A stretch of 64,000 bases of DNA from Nafulsella turpanensis ZLM-10 (GCF_000346615.1 NZ_ANNU01000005.1:124001-188000); one strand, 5' to 3'; numbered from the stretch's first letter, positions 9,980 to 19,060 are shown. Numbers and translations: made by a program. The notes: generated by a model not told the origin, from the letters alone.

Positions 9980-10816
9980 ATGACATGTACTATAGATGAT
10001 GCTGATGCTCACCTCTTTACGAAGGAAAGGCAGCCAGATGCCAATATTTTGGTGGGATTAATTATTCCTGATAGTGAGAAGCAATCAATAATCAAAGTAA
10101 TTCAAGCCATAAAAGGAAAATACAATCTTAAAGGGAGACCGATCAAGTATAAAAATGGGGATACTGTAGAGAGATTCTTTTTAGATAATATTAAAAGACC
10201 AGATTTATACGAAAATCTAAAAACCAACCAATATACTATAAGAAAAGAGATAATAAAGGAAATATCTGGGTTTCCATTTCAAGTTGTTATTTCTTGGGAT
10301 ATCTGTTCAGGTGAAACAAATTTCACAAACCAAAGAAACAGAAACTTGGGTAGCAGCTTCTTAGATATACTCAATACTGCAGCACAATGTCTACCTAAGC
10401 ACAAAAATGAATCTTTTGAAATAGTTTTAGATAGATTCCCTAAAGGAAGAGGAGGCTTAGAGTCGATCTTGGAAAGCACCTTTGCCACATGGAAAGAAAC
10501 AGAACTAACAAGAAGCCTTAAGGAGACGTGCACACTTTTTAATTATGGAGTGACTCTTCAAAACGAGCTCCTTCAACTTACAGATATTATAGCAGGTACT
10601 TTCAGAGATCTTATACAAGATTCAATCAAAAACAAATCTCCCCGCTCATCAGACCATCTTCACTTACTCCCTAAGCTGGTGGGCTATCCAAATAGGATAG
10701 AAGACAAGGGAATATTTGGCCCTCCCCAATTCTGGCATATAATCAACAAAGCAATAACATCAGAATTACATAGAGACCTTATTCAACCCCAACCTTTACC
10801 TCCATTGTTTGAATAA
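9980..10816 (+). CDS. DUF3800 domain-containing protein (putative RNase H-like fold)
   Basis: Protein of 278 aa with no signal peptide or membrane segment. The N-terminus has an acidic TIDDADAH stretch in the place of the usual DUF3800 YxDESG motif. The C-terminal half has LQLTDIIAGTFRDLIQ, matching the family's (L/Q)xxDhhAG motif, and FEIVLDRFP matches its central Asp strand. DUF3800 proteins are predicted to have an RNase H-like fold and often sit near mobile or defence genes; no activity is established here. The gene is clearly AT-richer than its neighbours and uses many AGA, ATA and AAA codons. It stands alone between two strong terminators, which points to recent transfer. Confidence 0.7.
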   Translation: MTCTIDDADAHLFTKERQPDANILVGLIIPDSEKQSIIKVIQAIKGKYNLKGRPIKYKNGDTVERFFLDNIKRPDLYENLKTNQYTIRKEIIKEISGFPFQVVISWDICSGETNFTNQRNRNLGSSFLDILNTAAQCLPKHKNESFEIVLDRFPKGRGGLESILESTFATWKETELTRSLKETCTLFNYGVTLQNELLQLTDIIAGTFRDLIQDSIKNKSPRSSDHLHLLPKLVGYPNRIEDKGIFGPPQFWHIINKAITSELHRDLIQPQPLPPLFE

Positions 10817-10822
10817 CTTTCT

Positions 10823-10857
10823 ACCCCGGTCAGCAATGGTCGGGGTTTTTCTTTTTT
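10823..10857 (+). terminator. Intrinsic terminator of the DUF3800 gene
   Basis: ACCCCG (10823-10828) pairs with CGGGGT (10841-10846), followed by TTTTCTTTTTT. Confidence 0.85.
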
Positions 10858-11123
10858 ATATTTAACTACAGCCACAGAAACGCCGCCCCCAGGCTCCTTA
10901 CAGCTCCCCTCCTTTATCCAATAAGGCTTTTGTGTACCATCCCGACTCATATGGCAAACGTAAAGATGAAGGAGTGAATAATTTTACCTTTTATCTCTTT
11001 TTGTTGCACCTGAAGAAGCCTCGTGCAGCGTCCAATTATGTAAGCCATTCAAAAACAATAAGATATTAATCTCGTATATCCAGCTATATTGTATTTTTTC
11101 ACGAAACCAAATCATTTTTAACC
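10858..11123. other. Intergenic, upstream of the membrane protein gene
   Basis: No gene, repeat or structured RNA recognised. Part near 10870-10920 is C-rich and the 3' half is AT-rich, as expected for a promoter zone, but no full -33/-7 pair is visible. Confidence 0.4.
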
Positions 11124-12164
11124 ATGGACAGAAGAACAGACTATAACACTTACGGAACCGAGGCCACAGCGGCAATGCGCGGGGGCACTCCTTTTTTAAG
11201 GCGAATTTCATGGGGCGCCATTATTGCAGGTACACTGGTTGCCCTTGTTACCATGATGCTGCTTAACCTGTTAGGTATAGGTATTGGCTTTGGCTCCATT
11301 AATCCTGTAGAAGAAGCAAATCCTTTTGCAGGACTTGGAATTGGCACCCTCATCTGGTGGATCGTTAGTAACCTCATTGCCATTTTTGCCGGTGGTTATG
11401 TAGCAGGCCGAATGGCAGGCGTTCCTAAAGGCTCTACCAGTACCATGCACGGAATTTTATCATGGTGCCTGTACACCCTTGTTTCCTTCTGGATACTGAC
11501 CACAGCTGTAGGCAGCCTAATCAGCGGAGTAGGAAGTGTTGTATCAAACACCATATCGGCTGCGAGTTCCGGTATTGAGGCAGTAGCTGATAATAACAGC
11601 CAAAATACTAATAATCAGAACAGCCAGAACCAAAGCAATTTAATCAGCTTTAATGAAATTAAGCAGGAAGTAGACCAGCTACTGAGCAGCCGCGAAAATG
11701 TGGCGCTGGTACCGGACTCTATTGAGCAGTCTGTTACCAATACGGTACAGAATGTCCGTCAGAACCTGAACACTGATGTAAATATTTCTACTCAGGATAT
11801 TAAAGCAATTGCTCAGCAGGTATTCTTCGACAACGGACAACTTGCCATGAATGTAGAACGCCAGGAGGTTGTAAATGCCGTTGCCAGCCAGACGAACCTT
11901 AGCGAAGAAGAAGCCAGCGATGTGGCCGATGTAATGATAGAAAAGTATGAAGTAGCAAAGCAGGAAGTAGACCAGTTTACCGACCAGGTAGCACAGGAAG
12001 CTGAAGAAACCGGTGCTCAAATTGCCGAAGCCGCCTCAAGCGCTGCCATCTGGACCTTTGTAGCCCTTGCCTTAGGTGCGGTAGTTGCCGGAGTAGGTGG
12101 CCGTACAGGTAAACCTCACGACCCTATTATTGTGGGCGCCGAAGCTGTTGACAGAAGAGTTTAA
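11124..12164 (+). CDS. Conserved multi-pass membrane protein of unknown function
   Basis: Protein of 346 aa. The N-terminal third has three hydrophobic helices (about residues 30-52, 74-98 and 108-135), rich in Gly and Ala and resembling the YrzE/PhnA-like membrane proteins common in Bacteroidota. A low-complexity Asn/Gln/Ser stretch follows (about residues 155-172). Then comes a long polar, probably helical domain of about 130 residues, and a final membrane helix (about 308-326, FVALALGAVVAGVGG). The polar part probably faces the periplasm, since an even number of helices flanks the molecule. No enzyme motif is seen; role unknown. Single gene with its own terminator. Confidence 0.7.
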   Translation: MDRRTDYNTYGTEATAAMRGGTPFLRRISWGAIIAGTLVALVTMMLLNLLGIGIGFGSINPVEEANPFAGLGIGTLIWWIVSNLIAIFAGGYVAGRMAGVPKGSTSTMHGILSWCLYTLVSFWILTTAVGSLISGVGSVVSNTISAASSGIEAVADNNSQNTNNQNSQNQSNLISFNEIKQEVDQLLSSRENVALVPDSIEQSVTNTVQNVRQNLNTDVNISTQDIKAIAQQVFFDNGQLAMNVERQEVVNAVASQTNLSEEEASDVADVMIEKYEVAKQEVDQFTDQVAQEAEETGAQIAEAASSAAIWTFVALALGAVVAGVGGRTGKPHDPIIVGAEAVDRRV

Positions 12165-12189
12165 GTATTCATAAACATAAACCCTTCTT

Positions 12190-12229
12190 ACGCAGAGGAA
12201 AGTAACTACTTTCTTCTGCGTATTTTTTT
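12190..12229 (+). terminator. Intrinsic terminator
   Basis: Long stem ACGCAGAGGAAAGT / ACTTTCTTCTGCGT (12190-12221, one G-U pair) followed by a run of seven T. Confidence 0.9.
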
Positions 12230-12342
12230 GTTTTAGCAGAACAGGTCGGCGTTTGTATCCTTTCATGTCCGGATATTTTAGTAAACTGCGGCACTTTTTC
12301 TCCCCGGAAAGCCTGTTCAGCCATTGATATAAAACCGCTCTT

Positions 12343-13518
12343 ATGAAAGAAAAGCAGTCGATTTACACACTCCAGTTTATTCTTCTTTGCCTGAGCACCT
12401 TTCTTTTCTTTTCCAGCTTTAACCTTATTATTCCGGAACTTCCTAACTACCTCCAAAGCATGGGAGGCGGGGAGTACATCGGTTTAATCATAGGGCTGTT
12501 TACCTTGACTGCAGGTATCTCCCGCCCTTTTAGCGGAAAGCTGGCGGATACCATCGGCCGAATCCCGGTCATGATTTTCGGTGCAACTGTGTGTTTCATC
12601 ATGGGCTTTATGTACCCGCTGGCCAATACTGTAGCAGCCCTGCTGGCCATTCGCCTGCTGCATGGCTTCTCCACCGGCTTTACCCCTACAGGCACCTCTG
12701 CCTATGTAGCCGACGTGGTGCCCGCCAGCCGCCGTGGCGAGGCTATGGGCATGATTGGCCTCTCTAGTAGTTTAGGCATGGCCTGCGGACCGGCCATAGG
12801 AAGCACACTGGCGAATGTTGCCTCAATCGAAATAATGTTTTATGCCTCCTCGGGAGCCGCCATTTTATCGGTGCTTATTCTTTCAGGCATGAAGGAGAGC
12901 CTTGCAGAGCGGCAGCCTTTTCACCCTTCGCTGCTAAAGCTGCGGTTAAAGGAAATTTTTGAACCTGCCGTGCTTGCCCCATGTGTAGTACTGCTTTTTA
13001 CCACCTTTTCGTTCGGCGCTATCCTTACCCTCAGCCCTGAGGTAAGCGATAACCTGGGCCTTGAAAACAGGGGTATATTTTTTATGTTTTTTACCATTGC
13101 CTCGGTCGCGGTTCGCTTTTTTGCCGGAAAAGTTTCCGATACCTATGGCCGTATTCCTGTACTCAGGGTCGGCGCCGCATTGCTGGTAGTAAGCATGCTC
13201 CTCGTAGGATTTGCCCAGAATACGGTTATGTTTTTAGCCGGCGGGGTGTTGTTTGGCTTGTCTACCGGAGTAAGCTCCCCAACAGTTTTTGCCTGGACGA
13301 TTGACCTGAGCCACGATAAATTCCGGGGCAGGGGACTTGCAACCATGTATATTTCGCTGGAGCTGGGTATAGGACTGGGAGCTCTTTTCTCAGGCTGGAT
13401 CTACGGAGGCAATCCAGACAACTTTGCCTATGCTTTCGGAATTGGCGCTTTGCTGGCTGCTGCTGCCTTTGTTTATCTTCTTACAGGTGCCCGGCGGAAG
13501 CAGCCCTCTGCTGCCTAA
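12343..13518 (+). CDS. MFS transporter (drug/metabolite:H+ antiporter type)
   Basis: Major facilitator of 391 aa with about 12 membrane helices. The loop 2-3 signature GKLADTIGRIPVM and its second-half echo GKVSDTYGRIPVL are both present, showing the duplicated 6+6 fold. Helix 5 has the GPAIGSTLA stretch (motif C-like), suggesting an antiporter such as a multidrug or sugar efflux pump. The substrate cannot be told from sequence. No regulator is adjacent; the metallo-beta-lactamase-fold gene starts about 125 bp downstream on the same strand with no terminator between them. Confidence 0.9.
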   Translation: MKEKQSIYTLQFILLCLSTFLFFSSFNLIIPELPNYLQSMGGGEYIGLIIGLFTLTAGISRPFSGKLADTIGRIPVMIFGATVCFIMGFMYPLANTVAALLAIRLLHGFSTGFTPTGTSAYVADVVPASRRGEAMGMIGLSSSLGMACGPAIGSTLANVASIEIMFYASSGAAILSVLILSGMKESLAERQPFHPSLLKLRLKEIFEPAVLAPCVVLLFTTFSFGAILTLSPEVSDNLGLENRGIFFMFFTIASVAVRFFAGKVSDTYGRIPVLRVGAALLVVSMLLVGFAQNTVMFLAGGVLFGLSTGVSSPTVFAWTIDLSHDKFRGRGLATMYISLELGIGLGALFSGWIYGGNPDNFAYAFGIGALLAAAAFVYLLTGARRKQPSAA

Positions 13519-13643
13519 ACCCTTCCGCTTTATCTATTGCCAAACTTTCTGTATTTTTAGCATAATTGCAGCTGTTCCTGAAGAAAAGCTTTTCCCGTCA
13601 GGAACAGTTCAAAGCTACACAGCCCGCTTATTTAACTGACCCA

Positions 13644-14459
13644 ATGCTCATGGAACATTATCTCTGCACCACCTGCGGAACCCAGTATGCCCCCTCTTAC
13701 GAGCCGCCCGCCCGCTGCCTGATTTGTGAAGACGAAAGGCAGTATGTAAACTGGGAAGGGCAGTCATGGACTTCCGTTACTGAACTGGTGGAATCGCGGC
13801 AGATCACCATCAGGCAGCTGGAGCCCAACTTATATGGAATATCCACAGAGCCTGCTTTTGCCATTGGCCAGCGGGCCCTCCTGCTCCGCTCGCCCCAGGG
13901 CAATATTTTATGGGACTGCCTCTCATTCATAGACGATGCCACCCATCGTTTTATTGACCAGCTCGGAGGTTTGAAAGCTATCGCCATTTCGCACCCGCAT
14001 TTCTATGGGGCCATGGTCGAATGGAGTCAGGCTTTCGGAAGCATTCCTGTTTACCTGCATGCAGATGACCGGGACTGGGTAATGCGGCCGGCCAATGAAA
14101 TTCAGTTTTGGGAGGGAGAGGAACTGCCTTTGTGGGAAGGAATAAAGATCATCCGGTGCGGGGGCCATTTCCCCGGAAGCTGTGTACTGGAATACCCGCA
14201 AAGCGCTGGCGGGCGGGGTGCGCTTTTTACCGGCGATACTTTACAGGTAACCATGGACCGCCGTTATGTAAGCTTTATGCGCAGCTACCCCAACCTTCTC
14301 CCTCTCTCCGCATCCAGGGTAATGCACATTCATCGTTCTTTACAGGAAGTAAACTTCGACAGGATATACGGCGGCTGGCTCGACCGGAATATATTATCAG
14401 GGGCGAAAAATGCATTTGAGCTGTCGGTACAGCGTTATTTACGGGCTATCACAGAATAG
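13644..14459 (+). CDS. Metallo-beta-lactamase-fold protein with N-terminal zinc ribbon and altered metal motif
   Basis: About 271 aa. The N-terminus carries a CTTCG...CLIC cysteine knuckle (about residues 7-30), probably a structural zinc site. The body follows the MBL fold order: SHPHFYGAMVEW at the usual HxHxDH position, YLHADDRDWV, GGHFPGSCVL, then LFTGDTLQV. The canonical third and fourth ligands of HxHxDH are replaced, which probably leaves at most one normal metal site. Start chosen at ATG 13644; ATG 13650 is equally possible, and the in-frame extension to 13566 has no family-like sequence. Substrate unknown. Confidence 0.8.
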   Translation: MLMEHYLCTTCGTQYAPSYEPPARCLICEDERQYVNWEGQSWTSVTELVESRQITIRQLEPNLYGISTEPAFAIGQRALLLRSPQGNILWDCLSFIDDATHRFIDQLGGLKAIAISHPHFYGAMVEWSQAFGSIPVYLHADDRDWVMRPANEIQFWEGEELPLWEGIKIIRCGGHFPGSCVLEYPQSAGGRGALFTGDTLQVTMDRRYVSFMRSYPNLLPLSASRVMHIHRSLQEVNFDRIYGGWLDRNILSGAKNAFELSVQRYLRAITE

Positions 14460-14472
14460 CAGGAAAGGCATT

Positions 14473-14501
14473 AAAAAACCCCTGCCCATTACAGGCAGAG
14501 G
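14473..14501 (-). terminator. Intrinsic terminator of the outer-membrane protein gene
   Basis: Minus strand: CCTCTGCC, a short loop, then GGGCAGGGG followed by six T (14473-14478). Lies between convergent genes. Confidence 0.8.
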
Positions 14502-14527
14502 TCTCTCATCATCATAAACCACAATCT

Positions 14528-15202
14528 TTAATAATCATATTCTCTCACAGAAGGCACCAGGAAAGTAAGTGATACCATAACTGCCTGGTTTTTGTATGCT
14601 TCCGTTTCGCCATCTTCAAAATTAGCGGCATCGGTAAAGCCCCGGGTATAGCGAAGGTCTATCAAGAAACTACCTGCTTCGGTATCCAGCATAATACCTC
14701 CACCAAAGCCAAGACCCAGTTCCAGGCGATTGGCATCTAAATCCCACTCTTCGTCTCCCTCAACACCAAAAACAATTTTTTCATCTATCGGATCAAGGTT
14801 TAACCTGCCTTCTTCGCGGAATTTACCTCCGAGGAAATACCCAAGGCTCGGGCCTGCATTGATGTAACCTTTAAGAATATCGCCAAAGGTCAGGCGAAAC
14901 AAAACGGGTAGCTTTAAATAATCGAAACGCACGTTTCTTTCACCTCCGGTAGCATATTCTACCAGGTACCCCTGCTGGGTATAAATTAACTCAGGAGCAA
15001 TGGCAAAAATTTCACTCATCCGGAACTGGCTTGCCAGCCCTATATTAAATCCAGGCCTCCAGGGTTCTTCTGCATCCCCAAAATCAGTATCTTGACTCAC
15101 CGTTGTTACGTTAAAGCCGGCCCGTGCACCAAACTGCGCCTGCGCCATTACACCTGCCGAAGCAAGCACCATTACTATAAGGGTTAAAAAAGTTTTTCTC
15201 AT
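14528..15202 (-). CDS. Outer-membrane beta-barrel protein (PorT-like)
   Basis: Secreted protein of 224 aa with a clear signal peptide (MRKTFLTLIVMVLASAGVMAQA, cleavage near residue 21). It continues FGARAGFNVTTVSQD, typical of the PorT-family/outer membrane beta-barrel domain. Alternating amphipathic strands run through the mature part (PELIYTQQGYLVEY, LPVLFRLTFGDI, GPSLGYFLGGKF) and it ends in a strand, SLTFLVPSVREYDY. Such 8-strand barrels are abundant in Bacteroidota. Without a neighbouring por gene there is no reason to assign a type IX secretion role. Single gene with its own terminator. Confidence 0.85.
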   Translation of the reverse strand: MRKTFLTLIVMVLASAGVMAQAQFGARAGFNVTTVSQDTDFGDAEEPWRPGFNIGLASQFRMSEIFAIAPELIYTQQGYLVEYATGGERNVRFDYLKLPVLFRLTFGDILKGYINAGPSLGYFLGGKFREEGRLNLDPIDEKIVFGVEGDEEWDLDANRLELGLGFGGGIMLDTEAGSFLIDLRYTRGFTDAANFEDGETEAYKNQAVMVSLTFLVPSVREYDY

Positions 15203-15785
15203 TGCGTAAAAATTTAAGTTAAAACATCATCTGCAAAAAGTGTGAGAAATCTGCCTATAGAACGTTGGATCCACCTAAAGGTTGTAAGCAGCCTCCATGT
15301 TTTTTGGTAAGGCCTGGCTGTAAAGCCCCCTTCGGCACAGGCCATTGCTAAGTTAAAAAGGCTCAAAAAAGCTGCTCCAAAACAATTACCTATTGGTTAA
15401 GGCAGTTTATTCACCAGCAAAACCCACTTTCCCGCTCCTTTCTTCACCATCTTTTCCCTACTCCCTAACCCTGCCACTAAAGGCAGGGCCCGCTTTTGCA
15501 CAGCCCCGCCTACCCTCTCATAAAGAAGAGTAAACCAGCACTGGAACCTCACCTGAATTAAGCAGCGGTCCTGTCAAAGCTCTCCTCTTCATCCCCTGAT
15601 TTTTGCCTCCACCTGAGACTGGGCGGTTTTGGATTCCAAGTCTGATCATTCAGGAGAAAGGGCTTTTATTTTTTCTAAAAACTGCTTTTAATGCTCTCAA
15701 GCAGCAACTTTTTATCCACAACTCGTATACTAAAGGAGCACTCTTCTGCGAGCATCATTTTTTAACCTTTTACAATTATTTATTC
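15203..15785. other. Long intergenic region with an orphan hairpin
   Basis: About 580 bases without a supported gene. It holds CCCTGCC-ACTAAA-GGCAGGG (15469-15488, 7-bp perfect stem), not followed by a T-run and not close to any gene end. A second imperfect inverted repeat lies near 15310-15350 (GGCCTG...CAGGCC). The promoter for the phasin-like gene must lie in the 3' part, which is AT-rich. Confidence 0.45.
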
Positions 15786-16365
15786 ATGGAAGATCTTCTA
15801 AAGAAGTTTATATATACTGGCGTAGGACTGCTATCGCTTACCACTATAAAGATTTAAAGAAATTATCGACGAGCTGGTGAAAGACAGCAAAATTTCGTCG
15901 GAAGAAGGACGGCGTATTGTTGACGATTTTATCAGCAAGACAAGCGCTCAACGCAAAGAATTTGAAGAAGAAATAAAAATACTGGCCGCTAAATTTGGAG
16001 TAGACTATGGCTCTACTACTCAAGGCGAAATAGAAGATTTAAAAGCCCGGGTGAGCCATCTGGAACAAAAGATGAACGGCAACAAAGAAAAAATGCCCCT
16101 AGCGACTCCCTCTCCTCAGGACCAGCAGGATACAGTCGTTGAAAAAGTAGCAAATAACGGGCGGGTAAGCCTGGCCGATGAGGTGCTAACTCCGGAGAAA
16201 AAAATGGAAGCTGAACAGCAGCGACTTAAGCAAAGGCAGGAAGACCGCCCTGCTGCTCAAAGAGTCGAAGAAGATACTCAAAAAGCAAACCTAAGCCAGC
16301 CACCCCTGACTCCTGATAAAAAAATGGAGCAGGACAGAAAAAATATTTCAAAAAACATAGACTAA
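15786..16365 (+). pseudogene. Phasin-like coiled-coil protein, interrupted by a one-base frameshift
   Basis: The N-terminus (MEDLLKKFIYTGVGLLSLTT from 15786) and the continuation (KEIIDELVKDSKISSEEG from 15856) are successive halves of the same phasin-like/polyhydroxyalkanoate-regulator family, but lie in different frames. The first frame stops at TAA 15855-15857. Removing one T from the ATTTAAA run at 15852-15858 restores one continuous frame to 16365, about 192 aa. The C-terminus is polar and repeats LTPEKKME / LTPDKKME (near 16187 and 16307). The frameshift may be a sequencing error, a true inactivation or a recoding site. No membrane segment; a long helix is predicted. Confidence 0.7.
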
Positions 16366-16437
16366 ACCATTATTATTTCTAATTATTCTACAACGTATTA
16401 CCGAAAACATGTGTCTTTATGGCAGAACCCCTTAAAC

Positions 16438-17217
16438 ATGCGAGCCCTCTACCCTCTGCTATTCTTTTTAGCGCTTCCGCTCCTGAACGGTTGCACTACT
16501 GACTCTATGGCCGAGCTTGACAATTCAGATGCAGGCTACGACTACGTGTTTAAATTTACCGAAACAGAAAATACCAACTGGACTGCAGACTTTGCCGATT
16601 ACCCGGCAGATCAGGAGGAGATGTTCCAGCTTCGCTCCGGCTCTTCTCCCTTACCCAAAGAAAGCGGGCAGACAAAGCCTTCCCTTATGCTGAGTGGCCA
16701 TAACTACAGCGATGATCTGTTCATGTACCTCTACAGAAAAGTCGAAGACCTTAAACCAAACACTCCCTACCTGATATCCTTTAATGTTGAACTGGCATCC
16801 AATGCCCCCAGGAATTCTGTAGGTATAGGCGGCAGCCCGGGTGCTTCGGTTTACCTGAAGGCGGGGGCCATCGCTTACCCCCCTGCCAGAGAAAAAGAAA
16901 TGGTAGGAGGCACTCCTTACTGGCTGGTAAACTTCGACAAAGGAAACCAGGCCCAGGAAGGAAAAGACATGACAGTTTTAGGCCATATCGGGACAAACCT
17001 GAATGATTTTACCTATACCCTCATTGATCGGAGCAGCACCGTACCATTTTCCGTTACTACCAATGAAAAAGGGGAACTTTGGCTCCTGTTGGGTATCGAT
17101 TCCGGCTTTGAAGGAGAAACTACTCTTTACTTTACCAAATTCCGGCTAAAGGTAGAGCAGGATGTTAGTTCCATGGCAGGCGTCCCTGTGGCTGGTAAAG
17201 CAGAAAAAATCCGGTAA
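16438..17217 (+). CDS. Predicted lipoprotein of unknown function
   Basis: Protein of 259 aa starting at ATG 16438. This start places a lipoprotein signal peptide at the N-terminus (MRALYPLLFFLALPLLNGC), with the lipobox LLNGC giving an acylated Cys at residue 19. A longer GTG start at 16411 would bury the signal, so I reject it. The mature part alternates short beta-strand-like segments (YLISFNVELAS, STVPFSVTTNEKGELWLLLGIDSGFEG, LYFTKFRLKVEQ) and looks like a carbohydrate-binding or jelly-roll type beta-sandwich, but I do not recognise a named family. Confidence 0.75.
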   Translation: MRALYPLLFFLALPLLNGCTTDSMAELDNSDAGYDYVFKFTETENTNWTADFADYPADQEEMFQLRSGSSPLPKESGQTKPSLMLSGHNYSDDLFMYLYRKVEDLKPNTPYLISFNVELASNAPRNSVGIGGSPGASVYLKAGAIAYPPAREKEMVGGTPYWLVNFDKGNQAQEGKDMTVLGHIGTNLNDFTYTLIDRSSTVPFSVTTNEKGELWLLLGIDSGFEGETTLYFTKFRLKVEQDVSSMAGVPVAGKAEKIR

Positions 17218-17414
17218 TATTTTTTATCCCTACCTTTTTACCTTCGCGGCAGTTAGTACAGCCGATTATACCCTTGGTGGAATTCGACACTCCCGACTTT
17301 TTTTACCCGAAAGGGCTAAATAAGCACGTCAACTCCTGCTTTATTGGAAGCTTATCTTGCTAAATGTAAGCGAAAATGCTTATAATTGTATTTTGCTTCT
17401 AAAGCCATATTCTT

Positions 17415-19019
17415 TTGACTGTTCAAGCTCTTAAACTTTTAGGCAGCAGGCTCCGGCACCGCCTCTTCTATGGGCGCCTCTTTCAGAAGAAGCTTGTACT
17501 CCACTGTGCTTTTGCCATTGCTGTGGGCCTGCTCTTGTATGAAACTTATGTTTCTTACAGTAGCCTCGAAGAATTTACAGCGGAATATGCAGATATTACC
17601 GCCTCCTATGAGGTACTGAAAAAGACAGAAGAGCTGATTTCATTGATGAAGGAGATGGAAGCCAGCGAGAGGGGCTACCTTATTACGCAGGATAATTCCT
17701 TTCTGGATGCTTATTATAAATCCCGCGAGCTGAGTCCTCAACAACTCCTCGACCTGGAGCAGGTGGCGAATACCAATCTTGAACACCGCGCGCACCTCGA
17801 TCAGATTCGGAAATTACTGCAGGAGGTACATCTTACCTACGACCACCTGATTAACCTGAGCCGCTATAAAAGCCCACAGGAAGCTATACAATCCTTACGC
17901 GAAAAAAAAGGTAAAGTACTGATGGACAGCCTCCGGAAGGAAATCAGGCGGTTTGAAGAGAAAAACCGCTCACTCCTGTGGGAACGAAAACTCCAGTCCG
18001 ACCAGGCCAAAGCGAAAATCAAGACCAACAGTGTCTTCGGAAACCTTATCAGCATAAGCCTGCTCTGCTTAACTTTTGTATTCCTGAGAAAACAGCTTAA
18101 AAAGGAAGAGCAGCAAAGCAGATTGCTGGAAAGTGAAGTGCAAAAGCGCACGGAAGAGCTTCATGTAGCCAACGAGGAGCTATTGGCAGGAAATGAAGAA
18201 CTGAACTCCTACCTCGATAACATCCATGCTACCCAGCAGGAGCTCGAGCAGCAGCAGGAAAAATTACAACAGGCGTATGCCGCACTGGAGGAAGAAAATG
18301 ACCGGAAGAGTGCTGAACTACAGGAAGCCCGCGAATTACAACTGGCCCTGCTCCCCCACGATCCCCCGGCTTTCCCCCACCTCGACCTGAAGCTTTACCT
18401 TTCCAGTGCCTCGGAAGTGGGCGGCGACTACTACGATTATGAAATAGATGAAAAAGGAAATATTACCTTTGCCATAGGTGATGTTACCGGCCACGGATTA
18501 AAGGCAGGCATATTGGTAGCGACTGCAAAGAGCTATTTTCAGAACCTGTGCGTCCAGCCTGGCGCTGTAATTATGCAGGCCATTTCCAGGGGCATTAAAA
18601 ACCTGAAGCTTCGGGGAATGTACATGGGCCTCGCCATCATCAAACAATCCGGAAAGACATTTAAAATAACAGCCGCAGGCATGCCACCTATACTGGTTTA
18701 CCGGAGCGCAAGCCAGTCGGTCGAGCAGGTAAGGCTTACAGGTATTTTCCTGGGGTTTCATGAGAAACAGCAATACAAAGAAGAGGAAGTAGTTCTCGAA
18801 ACCGGAGATATACTCCTTTCCATGACCGATGGCCTTATCGAATGCTTTAATGATGAAAAAGAAAGTCTGGGCATTGCACGCATGGCAGAATACCTCTGCC
18901 AAGTGGCCCACCTGCCTTCCGAAGATATTGTCAATGCACTCGTCAAATATGGAGAAAGCTGGGCAAAAGACACCACCATCCGCGATGATGTTTCCATTAT
19001 TGCCATTAAAATGAAGTAA
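17415..19019 (+). CDS. CHASE3-domain SpoIIE/RsbU-type PP2C phosphatase
   Basis: Membrane-anchored serine/threonine phosphatase of 534 aa. Helix 1 (about residues 26-45) and helix 2 (about 210-227) bracket a helical CHASE3-type sensor containing the signature EASERGYLITQDNSFLDAYY. A long coiled coil (about 230-310) leads into a SpoIIE phosphatase domain with the metal motifs SEVGGDYYDY, GDVTGHGLKAG, TDGLIE and DDVSIIAIK. Such proteins dephosphorylate STAS anti-anti-sigma factors in partner-switching pathways. No STAS or RsbW partner is adjacent; the nearest STAS-like protein is at 39.4 kb. The start is TTG 17415, since no ATG precedes the first helix. Confidence 0.88.
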   Translation: MTVQALKLLGSRLRHRLFYGRLFQKKLVLHCAFAIAVGLLLYETYVSYSSLEEFTAEYADITASYEVLKKTEELISLMKEMEASERGYLITQDNSFLDAYYKSRELSPQQLLDLEQVANTNLEHRAHLDQIRKLLQEVHLTYDHLINLSRYKSPQEAIQSLREKKGKVLMDSLRKEIRRFEEKNRSLLWERKLQSDQAKAKIKTNSVFGNLISISLLCLTFVFLRKQLKKEEQQSRLLESEVQKRTEELHVANEELLAGNEELNSYLDNIHATQQELEQQQEKLQQAYAALEEENDRKSAELQEARELQLALLPHDPPAFPHLDLKLYLSSASEVGGDYYDYEIDEKGNITFAIGDVTGHGLKAGILVATAKSYFQNLCVQPGAVIMQAISRGIKNLKLRGMYMGLAIIKQSGKTFKITAAGMPPILVYRSASQSVEQVRLTGIFLGFHEKQQYKEEEVVLETGDILLSMTDGLIECFNDEKESLGIARMAEYLCQVAHLPSEDIVNALVKYGESWAKDTTIRDDVSIIAIKMK

Positions 19020-19060
19020 GAAACTTTCCTTTCCCGGCTGCCCCTGTCCTTATCTTATCC

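Noticed and set aside
15603-15785. The open frame upstream of the phasin-like ATG at 15786
   Set aside because: The 61 residues before 15786 look like translated intergenic DNA; the family-like sequence begins exactly at MEDLLKKF.
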